Shown: positions 18,491 through 27,552, counted from the stretch's first letter. The stretch is 64,000 bases of DNA from Edaphobacter flagellatus (GCF_025264665.1 NZ_CP073697.1:1984001-2048000), one strand, 5' to 3'. The notes: generated by a model not told the origin, from the sequence alone. Translations and numbers: made by a program.

Positions 18491-18508
18491 TTGGCACGGT
18501 GGATGCAA
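18491..18508 (+). promoter_or_regulatory. Sigma-54-type (-24/-12) promoter of the efflux operon
   Basis: TTGGCACG-GTGG-ATGCA matches the consensus TTGGCACG-N4-TTGCW in all but one base. The GG (18493-18494) and GC (18505-18506) dinucleotides are separated by exactly 10 nt, as required. The operon encodes an AAA+ activator of sigma-54. The predicted transcript start near 18518 lies only about 5 nt before the ATG at 18523. Confidence 0.6.
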
Positions 18509-18522
18509 CTACAGGGAGCGGC

Positions 18523-19782
18523 ATGGACATTCAACGACCGGATATTAAGAAAAAGAAGTTTCAGAGGCAGCTGATTGCCGGAGGCATTGGCGTCGTGGTG
18601 CTGGGGGCGGCAGCATTCTCTATTTCGCGGCTGAAACCGGCTGCTCCCACGGTAGACAGGGCGACGGTGTGGACCGATACGGTGAAGCAGGGACCGCTGC
18701 TGCGCCAGGTTCGTGGACCGGGTTCGCTGGTTCCGCGCGAGGACAAGATTCGATTGATTCCTTCGGAGACGGAGGCGACGGTCGTCAGGATTCGCGTGCT
18801 GCCGGGAGCGAAGGTCGAGCCGGACACCATCCTGATGGACCTGGTCGATCCAACCGTACAGCAGGAGTTGCTAGATGCACAGCTGCAGTTGAAGGCGGCG
18901 CAGACGGACCTGATGAACGTGAAAGCGAAGCTGGACAGCGACCTGATGACGCAGAAGGCCGGAGCCGCGACAGTTAACGCCGACTACAACCAGGCAAAGC
19001 TGCAGGCGCAGACGGACAAGAGCCTGTATGACCTGGGAGTGATCAGCGGCCTGACGTACAGCGCATCGAAGGGGAAGGCTGACGAGCTGACGACGCGCTC
19101 CGATATCGAGAAGCAGCGGCTGACGGTGAACGAGAAGGCGATTGCAACGCAGGTTGCGGTGCAGCAGACGAAGGTTGAGCAGGCGCAGGCTTTGCTGGCT
19201 TTGAAACAGAAGCAGCAGGATGCGCTCAGCGTTCGAGCCGGAATCAGCGGTGTTCTGGTAGACCTGCCGCATCAGGTGGGCGAACATGTGGCTCCGGGAA
19301 CGACGCTGGCGAAGGTGGTTCAGCCGGACCAGCTGAAGGCCAGCCTGAAGATTGCGGAGACGCAGGCACGGGATATCCAGATTGGCCAGCCATCGGAGAT
19401 CGACACGCATAACGGCGTGATTTCGGGCAAGGTGATGCGAATTGATCCTGCCGTCGTGAACGGAACGGTGACTGTTGACGTAGAACTGGCAGGCGCGTTG
19501 CCGCAGGGGGCGCGTCCTGACCTGAGCGTAGACGGCGAGATCGATCTGGACCGGCTGGCGAATGTGCTGTACGTGGGCAGGCCTGCGTTCGGCAATGAGA
19601 ACAGCACGATCAACCTGTTCAAGCTGACTTCGGATGGTAAGGGAGCGGTACGGGTTCCAGTGAAGGTCGGCAAAGCGTCGGTGAATGCCATTCAGGTGAT
19701 TGAGGGATTGCAGGCCGGCGACACCGTAATTCTTTCGGACATGAGCCGTTGGGACAACACAGACAGGATTCGCCTGGAGTAG
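18523..19782 (+). CDS. HlyD/MacA-like membrane-fusion (periplasmic adaptor) protein
   Basis: The 419-aa product has a short cytoplasmic Lys-rich start, one membrane segment at about residues 18-38, a biotinyl-lipoyl half-motif (VVRIRVLPGAKVEPDTILMDL), a long coiled-coil hairpin (about 105-225), the second lipoyl half (VRAGISGVLVDLPHQVGEHVAPGTTL) and beta-barrel domains. Such adaptors bridge an inner-membrane ABC pump and an outer-membrane channel. The ATG at 18523 has GGGAG only four nt upstream; an in-frame GTG at 18499 lies inside the promoter and is rejected. It is the first gene of the efflux operon. Confidence 0.9.
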   Translation: MDIQRPDIKKKKFQRQLIAGGIGVVVLGAAAFSISRLKPAAPTVDRATVWTDTVKQGPLLRQVRGPGSLVPREDKIRLIPSETEATVVRIRVLPGAKVEPDTILMDLVDPTVQQELLDAQLQLKAAQTDLMNVKAKLDSDLMTQKAGAATVNADYNQAKLQAQTDKSLYDLGVISGLTYSASKGKADELTTRSDIEKQRLTVNEKAIATQVAVQQTKVEQAQALLALKQKQQDALSVRAGISGVLVDLPHQVGEHVAPGTTLAKVVQPDQLKASLKIAETQARDIQIGQPSEIDTHNGVISGKVMRIDPAVVNGTVTVDVELAGALPQGARPDLSVDGEIDLDRLANVLYVGRPAFGNENSTINLFKLTSDGKGAVRVPVKVGKASVNAIQVIEGLQAGDTVILSDMSRWDNTDRIRLE

Positions 19783-19811
19783 TGGAGAGCACGACAAAGG
19801 AGAGAGAGCAG

Positions 19812-20522
19812 ATGGCAGAACAGATTATCGAGATCGAGCAGTTGACCAAGGTGTTCTACACCGATGAGATCGAGACGCATGCGCTTTCGGGCGTGCATAT
19901 GCAGATTGAGCGCGGAGAGTATGTGGCGATGTCGGGTCCTTCGGGCTGCGGTAAATCGACGCTGCTGTCGATCATCGGCCTGCTGGATACTCCGACGTCG
20001 GGCCGCTATCGGCTGAACGGCAAGGAAGTTGCCAACCTCGACTTCGCCGACCGCTCGCGGATTCGCAACCAGGAGATCGGGTTCATCTTTCAGAGCTTCA
20101 ACCTGATTGGCGATTTGAGCGTTGCGGAAAATGTTGAGCTGCCGCTGACGTACAGGACGGGTATGCCTGCGGCGGAGCGAAAGAAGAGGGTGCAGGAGTC
20201 GCTCGAGCGCGTGAATATGGCGCACAGGATGCGGCACTATCCGGCGCAGCTCTCGGGCGGTCAGCAGCAGCGTGTTGCTGTGGCGCGCGCGCTGGCGGGG
20301 TCGCCTTCGATTCTGCTGGCGGACGAGCCGACGGGAAACCTGGATTCCAAGAACGGCGAAGCGGTGATGAAGCTGTTGAAGGAACTGCATGACGAAGGCG
20401 CGACGATCTGCATGGTGACGCACGATCCTCGCTTTGCGGCGCATGCGGAACGCCAGATCCACCTGTTCGACGGCAAGGTTGTGGCAGAAGGGGAGCTGAG
20501 CCAGCTGATGGCCGAGGTGTAG
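19812..20522 (+). CDS. ABC transporter ATP-binding protein (MacB/LolD type), first copy
   Basis: The 236-aa ATPase contains Walker A GPSGCGKST, a Q-loop in FIFQSFNL, signature LSGGQQQR, Walker B ILLADEPTGNLD with an intact D-loop, and the switch His in VTHD. This class pairs with FtsX/MacB-type permeases and drives mechanical transmission rather than classic substrate translocation. The ATG at 19812 follows GGAG by nine nt; the frame extends upstream into the end of the adaptor gene, but those residues are outside the ABC domain. Two nt separate its stop from the permease remnant. Confidence 0.95.
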   Translation: MAEQIIEIEQLTKVFYTDEIETHALSGVHMQIERGEYVAMSGPSGCGKSTLLSIIGLLDTPTSGRYRLNGKEVANLDFADRSRIRNQEIGFIFQSFNLIGDLSVAENVELPLTYRTGMPAAERKKRVQESLERVNMAHRMRHYPAQLSGGQQQRVAVARALAGSPSILLADEPTGNLDSKNGEAVMKLLKELHDEGATICMVTHDPRFAAHAERQIHLFDGKVVAEGELSQLMAEV

Positions 20523-20524
20523 CC

Positions 20525-20905
20525 ATGATACGAGAAGCGATCGACGAGACGAGACGACTGCTGCAGGGACGACCCGCGTTGACGGCTGCGGCGCTGATGG
20601 CTGCGGCGCTTGGCGCGGGCGCCCATGCGGCGATCTTTTATGAAGCGGACGGCGAAGAGTTTCGCCTGACGGCGGCGCACACGACTACACGCGTGATGGA
20701 GGACGATGTCTCCGATCCGTTCAATCGGATGCGCGCGCGTCTTGGGTGCATGGAGAAGATACCCGGGTTCACGGTGATTGTCGGGCTGAGCGAGTACAAC
20801 GTGGAACTGAGCGTTCCGGTCATGGGAATGCGCTCGCTGTTTGATAAGGCTCGGCCAGACGTGGCTGTCATAACGAGCGCGCCGGCAATACGCAGAGCAG
20901 CATAA
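20525..20905 (+). pseudogene. Short permease-like remnant (MacB/FtsX N-terminus) or small membrane protein
   Basis: The 126-aa frame begins just 2 nt after the ATPase stop, where a permease is expected. Its first 38 residues (MIREAIDETRRLL...ALGAGAHAAIF) follow the pattern of the next permease's N-terminus (MNRLIQDVKFALR...ALGIGANAAIF), including the first membrane helix. The remaining 88 residues have no further membrane segment and do not resemble the periplasmic domain. The simplest reading is a permease gene reduced by deletion after the first helix. It still has an ATG and no internal stop, so a small retained protein cannot be excluded. Confidence 0.5.
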
Positions 20906-20956
20906 GGCGACGGACGCGCGAGAGATACGAGAGCGCGACAAAAGGGGACGTGTGCG

Positions 20957-23509
20957 ATGAATCGACTGATTCAGGATGTGAAGTTTGCGTTGCGGCAGCT
21001 GCGGAAGGCTCCCGGGTTCACCGCCACGGCGATTATTACGCTGGCGCTGGGCATTGGAGCGAATGCGGCAATCTTCACGCTGGTGCATGCGGTGCTGCTG
21101 AAGAATCTTCCCGTCGCCGATCCGAAGATGCTGGTGCGCGTAGGTGACAGGGACGACTGCTGCGTGAATGGGGGCACGCCCGATGGAAACGACTACTCCA
21201 TCTTTGCCTCGGAGTTGTATACGCATCTTCGCGACAACACGCCTGAGTTTGAGCAGCTGGCGGCGATGCAGGCGGGCTTCGGCTATGGAGGCATCACGGC
21301 CCGCAGCAACCGGCAAGGCGATCTGCCGAAGGCGTTGAGCGGTGAGATGGTGACGGGCAATTACTTCCAGGTGTTTGGGCTGAAGCCATATGCGGGAAGG
21401 TTGATCGCTCCTTCAGACGATGTGATCGGCGCGCCGATGGGCGTTGTGATGAGTTACCAGACATGGGAGCGTGAGTACGGGTCGGACCCTTCGATTGTGG
21501 GAAGCACATTCATCCTGAATACGTATCCGGTGACGATTCTGGGCATTACGCCTCCGGGATTTTATGGCGACCGCATTACGGATTCTCCGCCAAACTTTTA
21601 TATCCCGATGGCACTTGAGCCGCAGCTTGGCCCGGCTTATCCGACAAGCCTGTTGCATCATCGTGAAGCGAACTGGGTGTATCTTCTTGGCCGTGTGAAG
21701 CCGGGTACGGATAGGGCTCAACTGCAGGCGAAGATGAGTGCGTCGCTGCGGAATTATCTTGCGACGCTTGATCTCTACAAAAAGCAAGACATGGCAAAGA
21801 ATCTTGCGGCCTCGCATGTTGTACTGACGCCGGGCGGCGCAGGAATCGAGAACATGCAGCAGGAGTTTGGTACGGGACTGAAGCTGCTGATTACGGTGTC
21901 GGCGCTCGTGCTGCTGATTGCATGCGCGAACATTGCGAACCTTGTGCTGGTGCGCGGTATGGCGAGAAGAGCAGAGACCTCGATCCGCATGGCGCTGGGG
22001 GCACAGCGAACACGGCTGATCCGGCAGATGCTGACGGAGAGCGTTGTGCTGTCGTGCCTGGGAGGCATCGCTGGACTCTTAGTTGCGTATGGTGGAACCA
22101 AGCTGCTGCTTACCTCAGCGTTCCCTGATGCGATCGGGCTGCCAATAGATGCGCGCCCCTCGCTGACTGTGCTTGGATTTGCGTTTGGCTTGTCGCTGCT
22201 GACGGGATTGATCTTCGGAGTTGCACCGGCATGGGTGACATCTCACTCGCAGCCTGCAGAGGCACTGCGCGGATCGAACAGAACGACGAGCGACCGGTCG
22301 GGATGGGTGCAGCGCTCGCTGGTCATCCTGCAGGCGGCGCTTTCGCTGGTGCTGCTGGTTGGCGCGGGATTGATGACGAAGAGCTTGAACAAGCTGGAGA
22401 ATCAGGATTTCGGTGTACTGACAGAAAATCGCGTTGTTGCTCACTTCAGCCCGCAGAACGCAGGATTTAAGCAGGATCAACTGCAGGCTCTCTATGACCG
22501 CATCGACCAGGAGTTGCACGCGTTGCCCGGTGTCGAGCGCGTTGCCCTGTCGCTGTACACACCGCTGGAAGGAAACAACTGGGGCGAGGGTGTCTTTATT
22601 CAAGGCCGCCCAGAACCCGGAGTGAACGATAGCATCGGAGCTTCGTGGCTGCGGGTTGGGCCTGAGTTCTTCGACATCGTCGGTCATCGCGTGATTCGCG
22701 GACGCGGCATTACGGTGCACGATACGGCAACGTCCACCCCCGTGGTCGTTGTCAACGAGACGTTCGTAAAGAAATTCTTCACCCATGGTGAAAACCCGAT
22801 CGGTGCGCACTTTGGCGTGTCAGGAATGGAGAGCGCGGGTGATTGGGAGATCGTCGGTGTCGTCTCGGATATCAAGTACAACGATCTCAAGAGACCGACT
22901 CGCGCGATGTATTTCCGGCCTCTGCTTCAGGTGGCGCACACGAAGCCTGAAAACGATATCCGCTCGCTGTATGCCGGAGCGATCATGCTGCAGACCAAAG
23001 GCCAGGTTGAGGGGCTGGAGTCGCAGATACGCCATACGTTGGCGAAGATCGATCCGAACCTGACGCTGACGAACTACAACACATTCGCCGGACAGATTCG
23101 TGGGCAGTTTAATCAGGAGAGATTGATCGCGCGACTTACGACATTATTCGGATTGTTGGCGCTGGTGCTGGCTTCGGTCGGACTGTATGGCGTGACGGCG
23201 TATTCGGTCGCGCGGCGCACACCGGAGATTGGCGTGCGCATGGCGCTAGGAGCGAACCGCAGCAGCGTCGTTGGTATGGTGCTGCGCGAGGCGATGCTGC
23301 AGGCTGGCATCGGACTTGCCGTTGGAATTCCGGTGGCATGGCTGTCGGCGCGGCTGGTGCAATCGCAGCTGTATAACGTTGGCTCGCATGATGCCACGGT
23401 GCTTGCCGGAGCCGTACTGGTGCTTGCTGTTGCAGCCTGTCTGGCCGGGTTGATTCCAGCGCAACGAGCCGCCTCGACCGATCCGGTCAAGGCGCTGCGA
23501 ACAGAGTAG
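20957..23509 (+). CDS. MacB-like ABC transporter permease with two FtsX domains (acidobacterial ADOP type)
   Basis: The 850-aa protein has the MacB-type N-terminus (ALRQLRKAPGFTATAIITLALGIGANAAIF), a periplasmic core domain, a central FtsX domain around residues 300-440 (LIACANIANLVLVRGMARRAE), a second periplasmic domain and a C-terminal FtsX domain (LASVGLYGVTAYSVARRTPEIGVRMALGA). This duplicated 800-850-aa layout is typical of Acidobacteria, where the family is often an orphan without an ATPase. Here an ATPase flanks it on each side. A GGGGA lies about 10 nt before the ATG. It probably forms the inner-membrane pump with the adaptor and TolC-like protein. The exported compound is unknown. 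Confidence 0.92.
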   Translation: MNRLIQDVKFALRQLRKAPGFTATAIITLALGIGANAAIFTLVHAVLLKNLPVADPKMLVRVGDRDDCCVNGGTPDGNDYSIFASELYTHLRDNTPEFEQLAAMQAGFGYGGITARSNRQGDLPKALSGEMVTGNYFQVFGLKPYAGRLIAPSDDVIGAPMGVVMSYQTWEREYGSDPSIVGSTFILNTYPVTILGITPPGFYGDRITDSPPNFYIPMALEPQLGPAYPTSLLHHREANWVYLLGRVKPGTDRAQLQAKMSASLRNYLATLDLYKKQDMAKNLAASHVVLTPGGAGIENMQQEFGTGLKLLITVSALVLLIACANIANLVLVRGMARRAETSIRMALGAQRTRLIRQMLTESVVLSCLGGIAGLLVAYGGTKLLLTSAFPDAIGLPIDARPSLTVLGFAFGLSLLTGLIFGVAPAWVTSHSQPAEALRGSNRTTSDRSGWVQRSLVILQAALSLVLLVGAGLMTKSLNKLENQDFGVLTENRVVAHFSPQNAGFKQDQLQALYDRIDQELHALPGVERVALSLYTPLEGNNWGEGVFIQGRPEPGVNDSIGASWLRVGPEFFDIVGHRVIRGRGITVHDTATSTPVVVVNETFVKKFFTHGENPIGAHFGVSGMESAGDWEIVGVVSDIKYNDLKRPTRAMYFRPLLQVAHTKPENDIRSLYAGAIMLQTKGQVEGLESQIRHTLAKIDPNLTLTNYNTFAGQIRGQFNQERLIARLTTLFGLLALVLASVGLYGVTAYSVARRTPEIGVRMALGANRSSVVGMVLREAMLQAGIGLAVGIPVAWLSARLVQSQLYNVGSHDATVLAGAVLVLAVAACLAGLIPAQRAASTDPVKALRTE

Positions 23510-23517
23510 AGGGAAGC

Positions 23518-24225
23518 ATGATTGAACTGAAAAATATCGAGCGCAGCTATCGAGCTGGCCACACGGAGACATGGGTGCTTCGGCGGGTTACATTGACGAT
23601 TCGCCCGTGGGAGTTTGTCACCATCATGGGGCCGTCAGGTGCGGGCAAGTCGTCGCTGCTGAATGTGCTGGGCATGCTCGACGACCAGTGGCGCGGTGAG
23701 TTCGACTTCGAGGGCGAGGCGGTGCATCGGATGAATCGCAAGCAACGCGCTGACCTGGCTCGCAGAAGAATCGGCATGGTCTTCCAGAGCTATCACCTGC
23801 TGGACGACCTGACAGTGGCAGAAAATATCGACCTGCCGCTTTCGTATAAAGACATTCCGCGGACGGAGCGGCAGTCGCTGGTGGCCGATACGCTGGACCG
23901 TTTCAATATTGTGGGCAAGAAGGATCTGTATCCGCATCAGCTTTCGGGCGGACAGCAACAGCTTGTCGGCATTGCGCGCGCGATGATTCACAAGCCTGCG
24001 CTGCTGCTCGCCGATGAGCCGACGGGCAATCTGCAATCAAAACAGGCCAAGGAAATTATGGAGATGTTTCGGCAGTTGAATGAAGAGGGCACGATGATTG
24101 TGCAGGTGACGCACTCGGAGGCGAACGCCGCGTATGGAACGCGGACGATTGAGCTGCGCGATGGATGGGTCTACTCCGACACGGCTGGGCTGGCAGAGAC
24201 AACATCGCAGGAGGTAAAGCAGTGA
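23518..24225 (+). CDS. ABC transporter ATP-binding protein, second copy with altered D-loop
   Basis: The 235-aa ATPase has Walker A GPSGAGKSS, signature LSGGQQQL, Walker B LLLADEPTGN and the switch His (VTHS). The D-loop reads GNLQ instead of the GNLD of the first ATPase, so the conserved Asp is replaced by Gln. The signature is followed by Leu rather than Arg. These changes could tune or reduce ATP hydrolysis if the two ATPases form a heterodimer. It starts 8 nt after the permease stop, and its TGA overlaps the GTG start of the TolC-like gene. Confidence 0.92.
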   Translation: MIELKNIERSYRAGHTETWVLRRVTLTIRPWEFVTIMGPSGAGKSSLLNVLGMLDDQWRGEFDFEGEAVHRMNRKQRADLARRRIGMVFQSYHLLDDLTVAENIDLPLSYKDIPRTERQSLVADTLDRFNIVGKKDLYPHQLSGGQQQLVGIARAMIHKPALLLADEPTGNLQSKQAKEIMEMFRQLNEEGTMIVQVTHSEANAAYGTRTIELRDGWVYSDTAGLAETTSQEVKQ

Positions 24226-26135
24226 AGATGTCCCTCCCCCTGATTGGGGCGCTCCTTCTTTCGATGACCGTAGCGGAGGCGCAGACTGCTGCCACTCATG
24301 CGACGCTTGCCGTGCCTGCAGCTCCAGCTGCGCCTGTGTTGCGACTGGATGTACCGCACTCTCACAATCCATTCGATATATATAGGCCAACGCTGGTGCC
24401 ACAGCCGAACCTGGCGAATACGCCGCGGTTGGATCAGCTCGTTCACGATGGTGTGTTGGAGCTAAGTTTGAAGAACACCATTTTGCTGGCGCTGGAGAAC
24501 AACCTGGACCTGGCGATTGCTCGCTATAACATTCCGATTGCTCAGGCTGACATTCTGCGCACGCGCGCGGGCAGTCCGTTTCGCGGCGTGAATACGGGCG
24601 TGGTGCAGAACACTCCGGGCGGTGGTGTTGGAGGATTTGGGTCGGGTGCAAGCGGAGCGGGGGCCGGCGGTACGTCCGGCGGAGCGGGTGGAGCGGGTTC
24701 GGGCGCGAACGGCCTGGTGCAGTCGACGTTAGGCGCGGGAACGAATGTGCCGTCGTTCGATCCGGTTGTTACCGGATTGTTTGACAATGAGCACTACACG
24801 CAACCGCTATCGAACATCTCGATCTACGGCGTGCCGGTACTGCAGCAGAATACGACGGATGGGAATGTCAATTTCTCGCAGGCGTTTCCCACCGGAACAT
24901 CATTTTCGATGACGTTTCAGAATAATCGTGCCGCTACAAACAGCCCGCGCAGCTTTCTGAATCCCACGTTGAATACCTACTATCACGTAGCGGTACAGCA
25001 ACAGTTATTAGCAGGATTCGGATTTGGACCGAATTTGCGCTATCTGCGGATTGCAAAGAACAACCAGAAGATTTCGGATGAAGCCTTCAAGTTGCAGGTG
25101 ATTACAACAGTCAACCAGATCGCCGATATGTACTGGGACCTGGTTGCAGCGTATGAAGACGAACTGGTGAAGAGCCGCGCGCTGGATTTTGCAAAACAGA
25201 CGCTGGACAGCGGACGTAAGCAGCTTGAGCTCCAGGCGATTCCAGCCATGGACGTTCTGAAAGACGAGGCCGAAGTTGCGAATCGCGAACAGGATCTTAC
25301 GATTGCGAAGACAACACTACAGTTCCAGGAACTACTGATTAAGAACGCCCTGACAAAAAACCTGGACGATCCGATTCTGGAAGCTATGCCGGTTAAGCCT
25401 ATCGATTCGAGTGCAGTAGATGATTCACGGAGTACGGCCAGCTCGACGGAGGACAGCATTGCGCAGGCATTGAAGAATAGGATCGAGTTAACGGAATCGT
25501 CGATTGACCTGCAGAACCGGGAGATCAGTCGCAATGCCGCACGGAATGCCTTATTGCCAACGGTGTCCCTGACAGCTTTCTATGGCGGCACAGGACTTGC
25601 AGGACCAAGAAATCCAGCGGCTGGGCTTCCTTCCACCGCACCGCTTGACTGGACGGGCGCGGTAACCAATGCGTTTAACAATTCAGCGAAGGACTACTAC
25701 GTGGGTGTCTCGCTGAACGTGCCGATTCGTAATCGTGTGGCGAAGTCGGACCAGTATCGATCGGAGTTGGAGACGAGGCAGGCGGAACTGCGCATGCAGC
25801 AACTGAAGAAACAGATTCGTATTGAGGTACGGAATGCACAGTATGCGTTGGAGCAGAGCAAGGCGCGAGTCGATTCTGCCCGCAAAGCTCGCGATCTGGC
25901 GCAGAAGACCTTTGACATTACGACGAAGGAGCAAGAGCTGGGGGCGGGATCGAATCTGCAAACGCTGACGGCCCGGCGCGATCTATCGGCTGCTGAATCG
26001 GCTCTGGTTGCGGCAATGACGGCGTACCAGAAGGCAAAGATAGAGCTGGACCGCTCGATTGGAACGACATTGGAGGCGAACCAGATTTCGATAGAATCAG
26101 CGAGAACAGGTATAGCGCCCAGTGGGCAGCAGTAA
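24222..26135 (+). CDS. TolC-like outer-membrane efflux protein
   Basis: The 637-aa product has a signal peptide (MKMSLPLIGALLLSMTVAEAQ) and the repeated long helical pattern of outer-membrane efflux proteins. It also has a Gly/Ser-rich insert at about residues 125-165. The GTG at 24222 is chosen over the ATG at 24228 because AGGAGG (24209-24214) lies seven nt before the GTG, and the GTG overlaps the ATPase stop as GTGA. At 637 aa it is longer than the usual 450-500 because of the N-terminal extension and the glycine-rich loop. It should supply the exit duct for the pump. Confidence 0.9.
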   Translation: MKMSLPLIGALLLSMTVAEAQTAATHATLAVPAAPAAPVLRLDVPHSHNPFDIYRPTLVPQPNLANTPRLDQLVHDGVLELSLKNTILLALENNLDLAIARYNIPIAQADILRTRAGSPFRGVNTGVVQNTPGGGVGGFGSGASGAGAGGTSGGAGGAGSGANGLVQSTLGAGTNVPSFDPVVTGLFDNEHYTQPLSNISIYGVPVLQQNTTDGNVNFSQAFPTGTSFSMTFQNNRAATNSPRSFLNPTLNTYYHVAVQQQLLAGFGFGPNLRYLRIAKNNQKISDEAFKLQVITTVNQIADMYWDLVAAYEDELVKSRALDFAKQTLDSGRKQLELQAIPAMDVLKDEAEVANREQDLTIAKTTLQFQELLIKNALTKNLDDPILEAMPVKPIDSSAVDDSRSTASSTEDSIAQALKNRIELTESSIDLQNREISRNAARNALLPTVSLTAFYGGTGLAGPRNPAAGLPSTAPLDWTGAVTNAFNNSAKDYYVGVSLNVPIRNRVAKSDQYRSELETRQAELRMQQLKKQIRIEVRNAQYALEQSKARVDSARKARDLAQKTFDITTKEQELGAGSNLQTLTARRDLSAAESALVAAMTAYQKAKIELDRSIGTTLEANQISIESARTGIAPSGQQ

Positions 26136-26145
26136 AGAGGCAGAG

Positions 26146-27552
26146 ATGGCTTTAGAACGAGTGACGAAGGATGCACGGCAGGCAGAAACTCCGTGCAGAT
26201 TGCTGGTTGCAGACGATCAGCCGCATATCCTTGAGGCCATTCGGTTGCTGCTGAAGCCCGAGGGCTATGAGCTTGAGATGACGCGCACGCCTGCGTTGGC
26301 GGTCGAAGCGGTGACGCAGGGAGACTACGACGGCGCCCTGATTGACTTGAATTACACGCGCGATACCACGTCGGGCCATGAGGGTCTTGAACTGGTCGAT
26401 CGCATGAAAGAGCTTGATCCTCATCTGCCCATTGTTGTGATGACGGCCTGGGGCAATATCGATCTCGCCGTCGAAGCGATGCGGCGAGGGGCCAGCGATT
26501 TCATCCAGAAGCCGTGGGAGAATACACGTCTGCTGAGCGTTTTGAGGACGCAGATGGAGCTGCGCAGAAGCCAGCGCAGGGCGCTGTGGCTGGAGGCGGA
26601 GAACCGTATTCTGCGTGCGCCGGGTGCACCTGATTTCATCGCGTCCGCTCCTTCGATGCGACCGGTGGTCGAGACGATGGCGCGGATTGGGCCATCGGAC
26701 GCGAACGTATTGATAACGGGCGAACATGGAACGGGCAAGGAAGTCGTCGCGCAGACGCTGCATCGGCTTTCTTCACGCGCAGACCGCACGCTCGTTGCCG
26801 TGAATACAGGGGCGCTTCCTGAAGGCACGTTTGAGAGTGAGCTGTTTGGCCATGTCAAGGGCGCTTTTACCGACGCTCGCACCGACAGAATCGGACGCTT
26901 CGAGCTGGCCAGTGGAGGCACACTGTTTCTTGATGAGATCGCGAATATCCCCGTGCGCCAGCAGGCGAAGCTGCTTCGCGTGTTGGAGATGGGTGAGATG
27001 GAGCGGGTTGGCTCGTCCAAAACGCAGAAAGTGAACGTGCGCATGTTGTCGGCCACGAATGCAGATCTGCGGGCAGAGTGCGAGGCGGGCAGGTTCCGCG
27101 AGGATCTATTGTTTCGTTTAAATACGGTCGAGATCAGTCTGCCTCCTCTGCGCGAACGCCGCGAAGATATCCCCATGCTGGCCGGTCATTTTCTTGCACG
27201 TTATGCGGAGCGATATCGCAGGAAGATCGAAAACTTCGAGCCTGCGGCGATGCAGCAGATGCTCCAGTACCCCTGGCCTGGCAATGTGCGGGAGCTCGAT
27301 CACACCATTGAACGTGCTGTGTTGATGGCACGCCATCAACATATCGAGCCTGCGGACCTCGGGCTGCACATGCAGCGCAGTGGCAGCTCGAGCAGTGCGC
27401 AGAATCTGGACGAGATGAGTCTTGAGTCGGTAGAGGCTATTCTGATACGCAAGGCGTTGGCACGCACAAACGGCAATGTAAGCCAGACAGCCGACGCTCT
27501 TGGGCTGAGCCGTGGAGCACTCTATCGACGCATCGAAAAATATGGCCTCTGA
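26146..27552 (+). CDS. Sigma-54-dependent NtrC-family response regulator
   Basis: The 468-aa protein has a receiver domain with acidic pair Asp23/Asp24 and phospho-acceptor Asp67, an AAA+ domain with Walker A GEHGTGKE (192-199), the sigma-54 contact loop GAFTDA (239-244) and Walker B GGTLFLDE (257-264), and a Fis-type helix-turn-helix at the C-terminus (GNVSQTADALGLSRGALYRR). The contact loop differs from canonical GAFTGA by Gly to Asp at position five. ATG 26146 is preferred to an upstream in-frame GTG inside the TolC gene; GAGG lies just before it. It probably activates this operon from the palindrome at 18404-18423. The histidine kinase start overlaps its end by 11 nt. Confidence 0.93.
   Translation: MALERVTKDARQAETPCRLLVADDQPHILEAIRLLLKPEGYELEMTRTPALAVEAVTQGDYDGALIDLNYTRDTTSGHEGLELVDRMKELDPHLPIVVMTAWGNIDLAVEAMRRGASDFIQKPWENTRLLSVLRTQMELRRSQRRALWLEAENRILRAPGAPDFIASAPSMRPVVETMARIGPSDANVLITGEHGTGKEVVAQTLHRLSSRADRTLVAVNTGALPEGTFESELFGHVKGAFTDARTDRIGRFELASGGTLFLDEIANIPVRQQAKLLRVLEMGEMERVGSSKTQKVNVRMLSATNADLRAECEAGRFREDLLFRLNTVEISLPPLRERREDIPMLAGHFLARYAERYRRKIENFEPAAMQQMLQYPWPGNVRELDHTIERAVLMARHQHIEPADLGLHMQRSGSSSSAQNLDEMSLESVEAILIRKALARTNGNVSQTADALGLSRGALYRRIEKYGL

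Larger units (their letters stand above)
18018..18522. other. 505-bp intergenic control region between divergent lacI and efflux operon
   Basis: This is the only gap above 300 bp in the window. From left to right it holds a C-rich tract (18085-18100), two AAAATATTGAT repeats, a hairpin with a minus-strand T-rich tail, a TTGACA without a good -10 (around 18335), an enhancer-like palindrome and a sigma-54-type promoter. The small open frames in it look like no known protein. Confidence 0.8.

Noticed and set aside
18318..18530. 70-aa minus-strand open frame in the 505-bp gap
   Set aside because: It crosses the sigma-54-type promoter and the adaptor start, has no ribosome site or known domain, and looks like chance.
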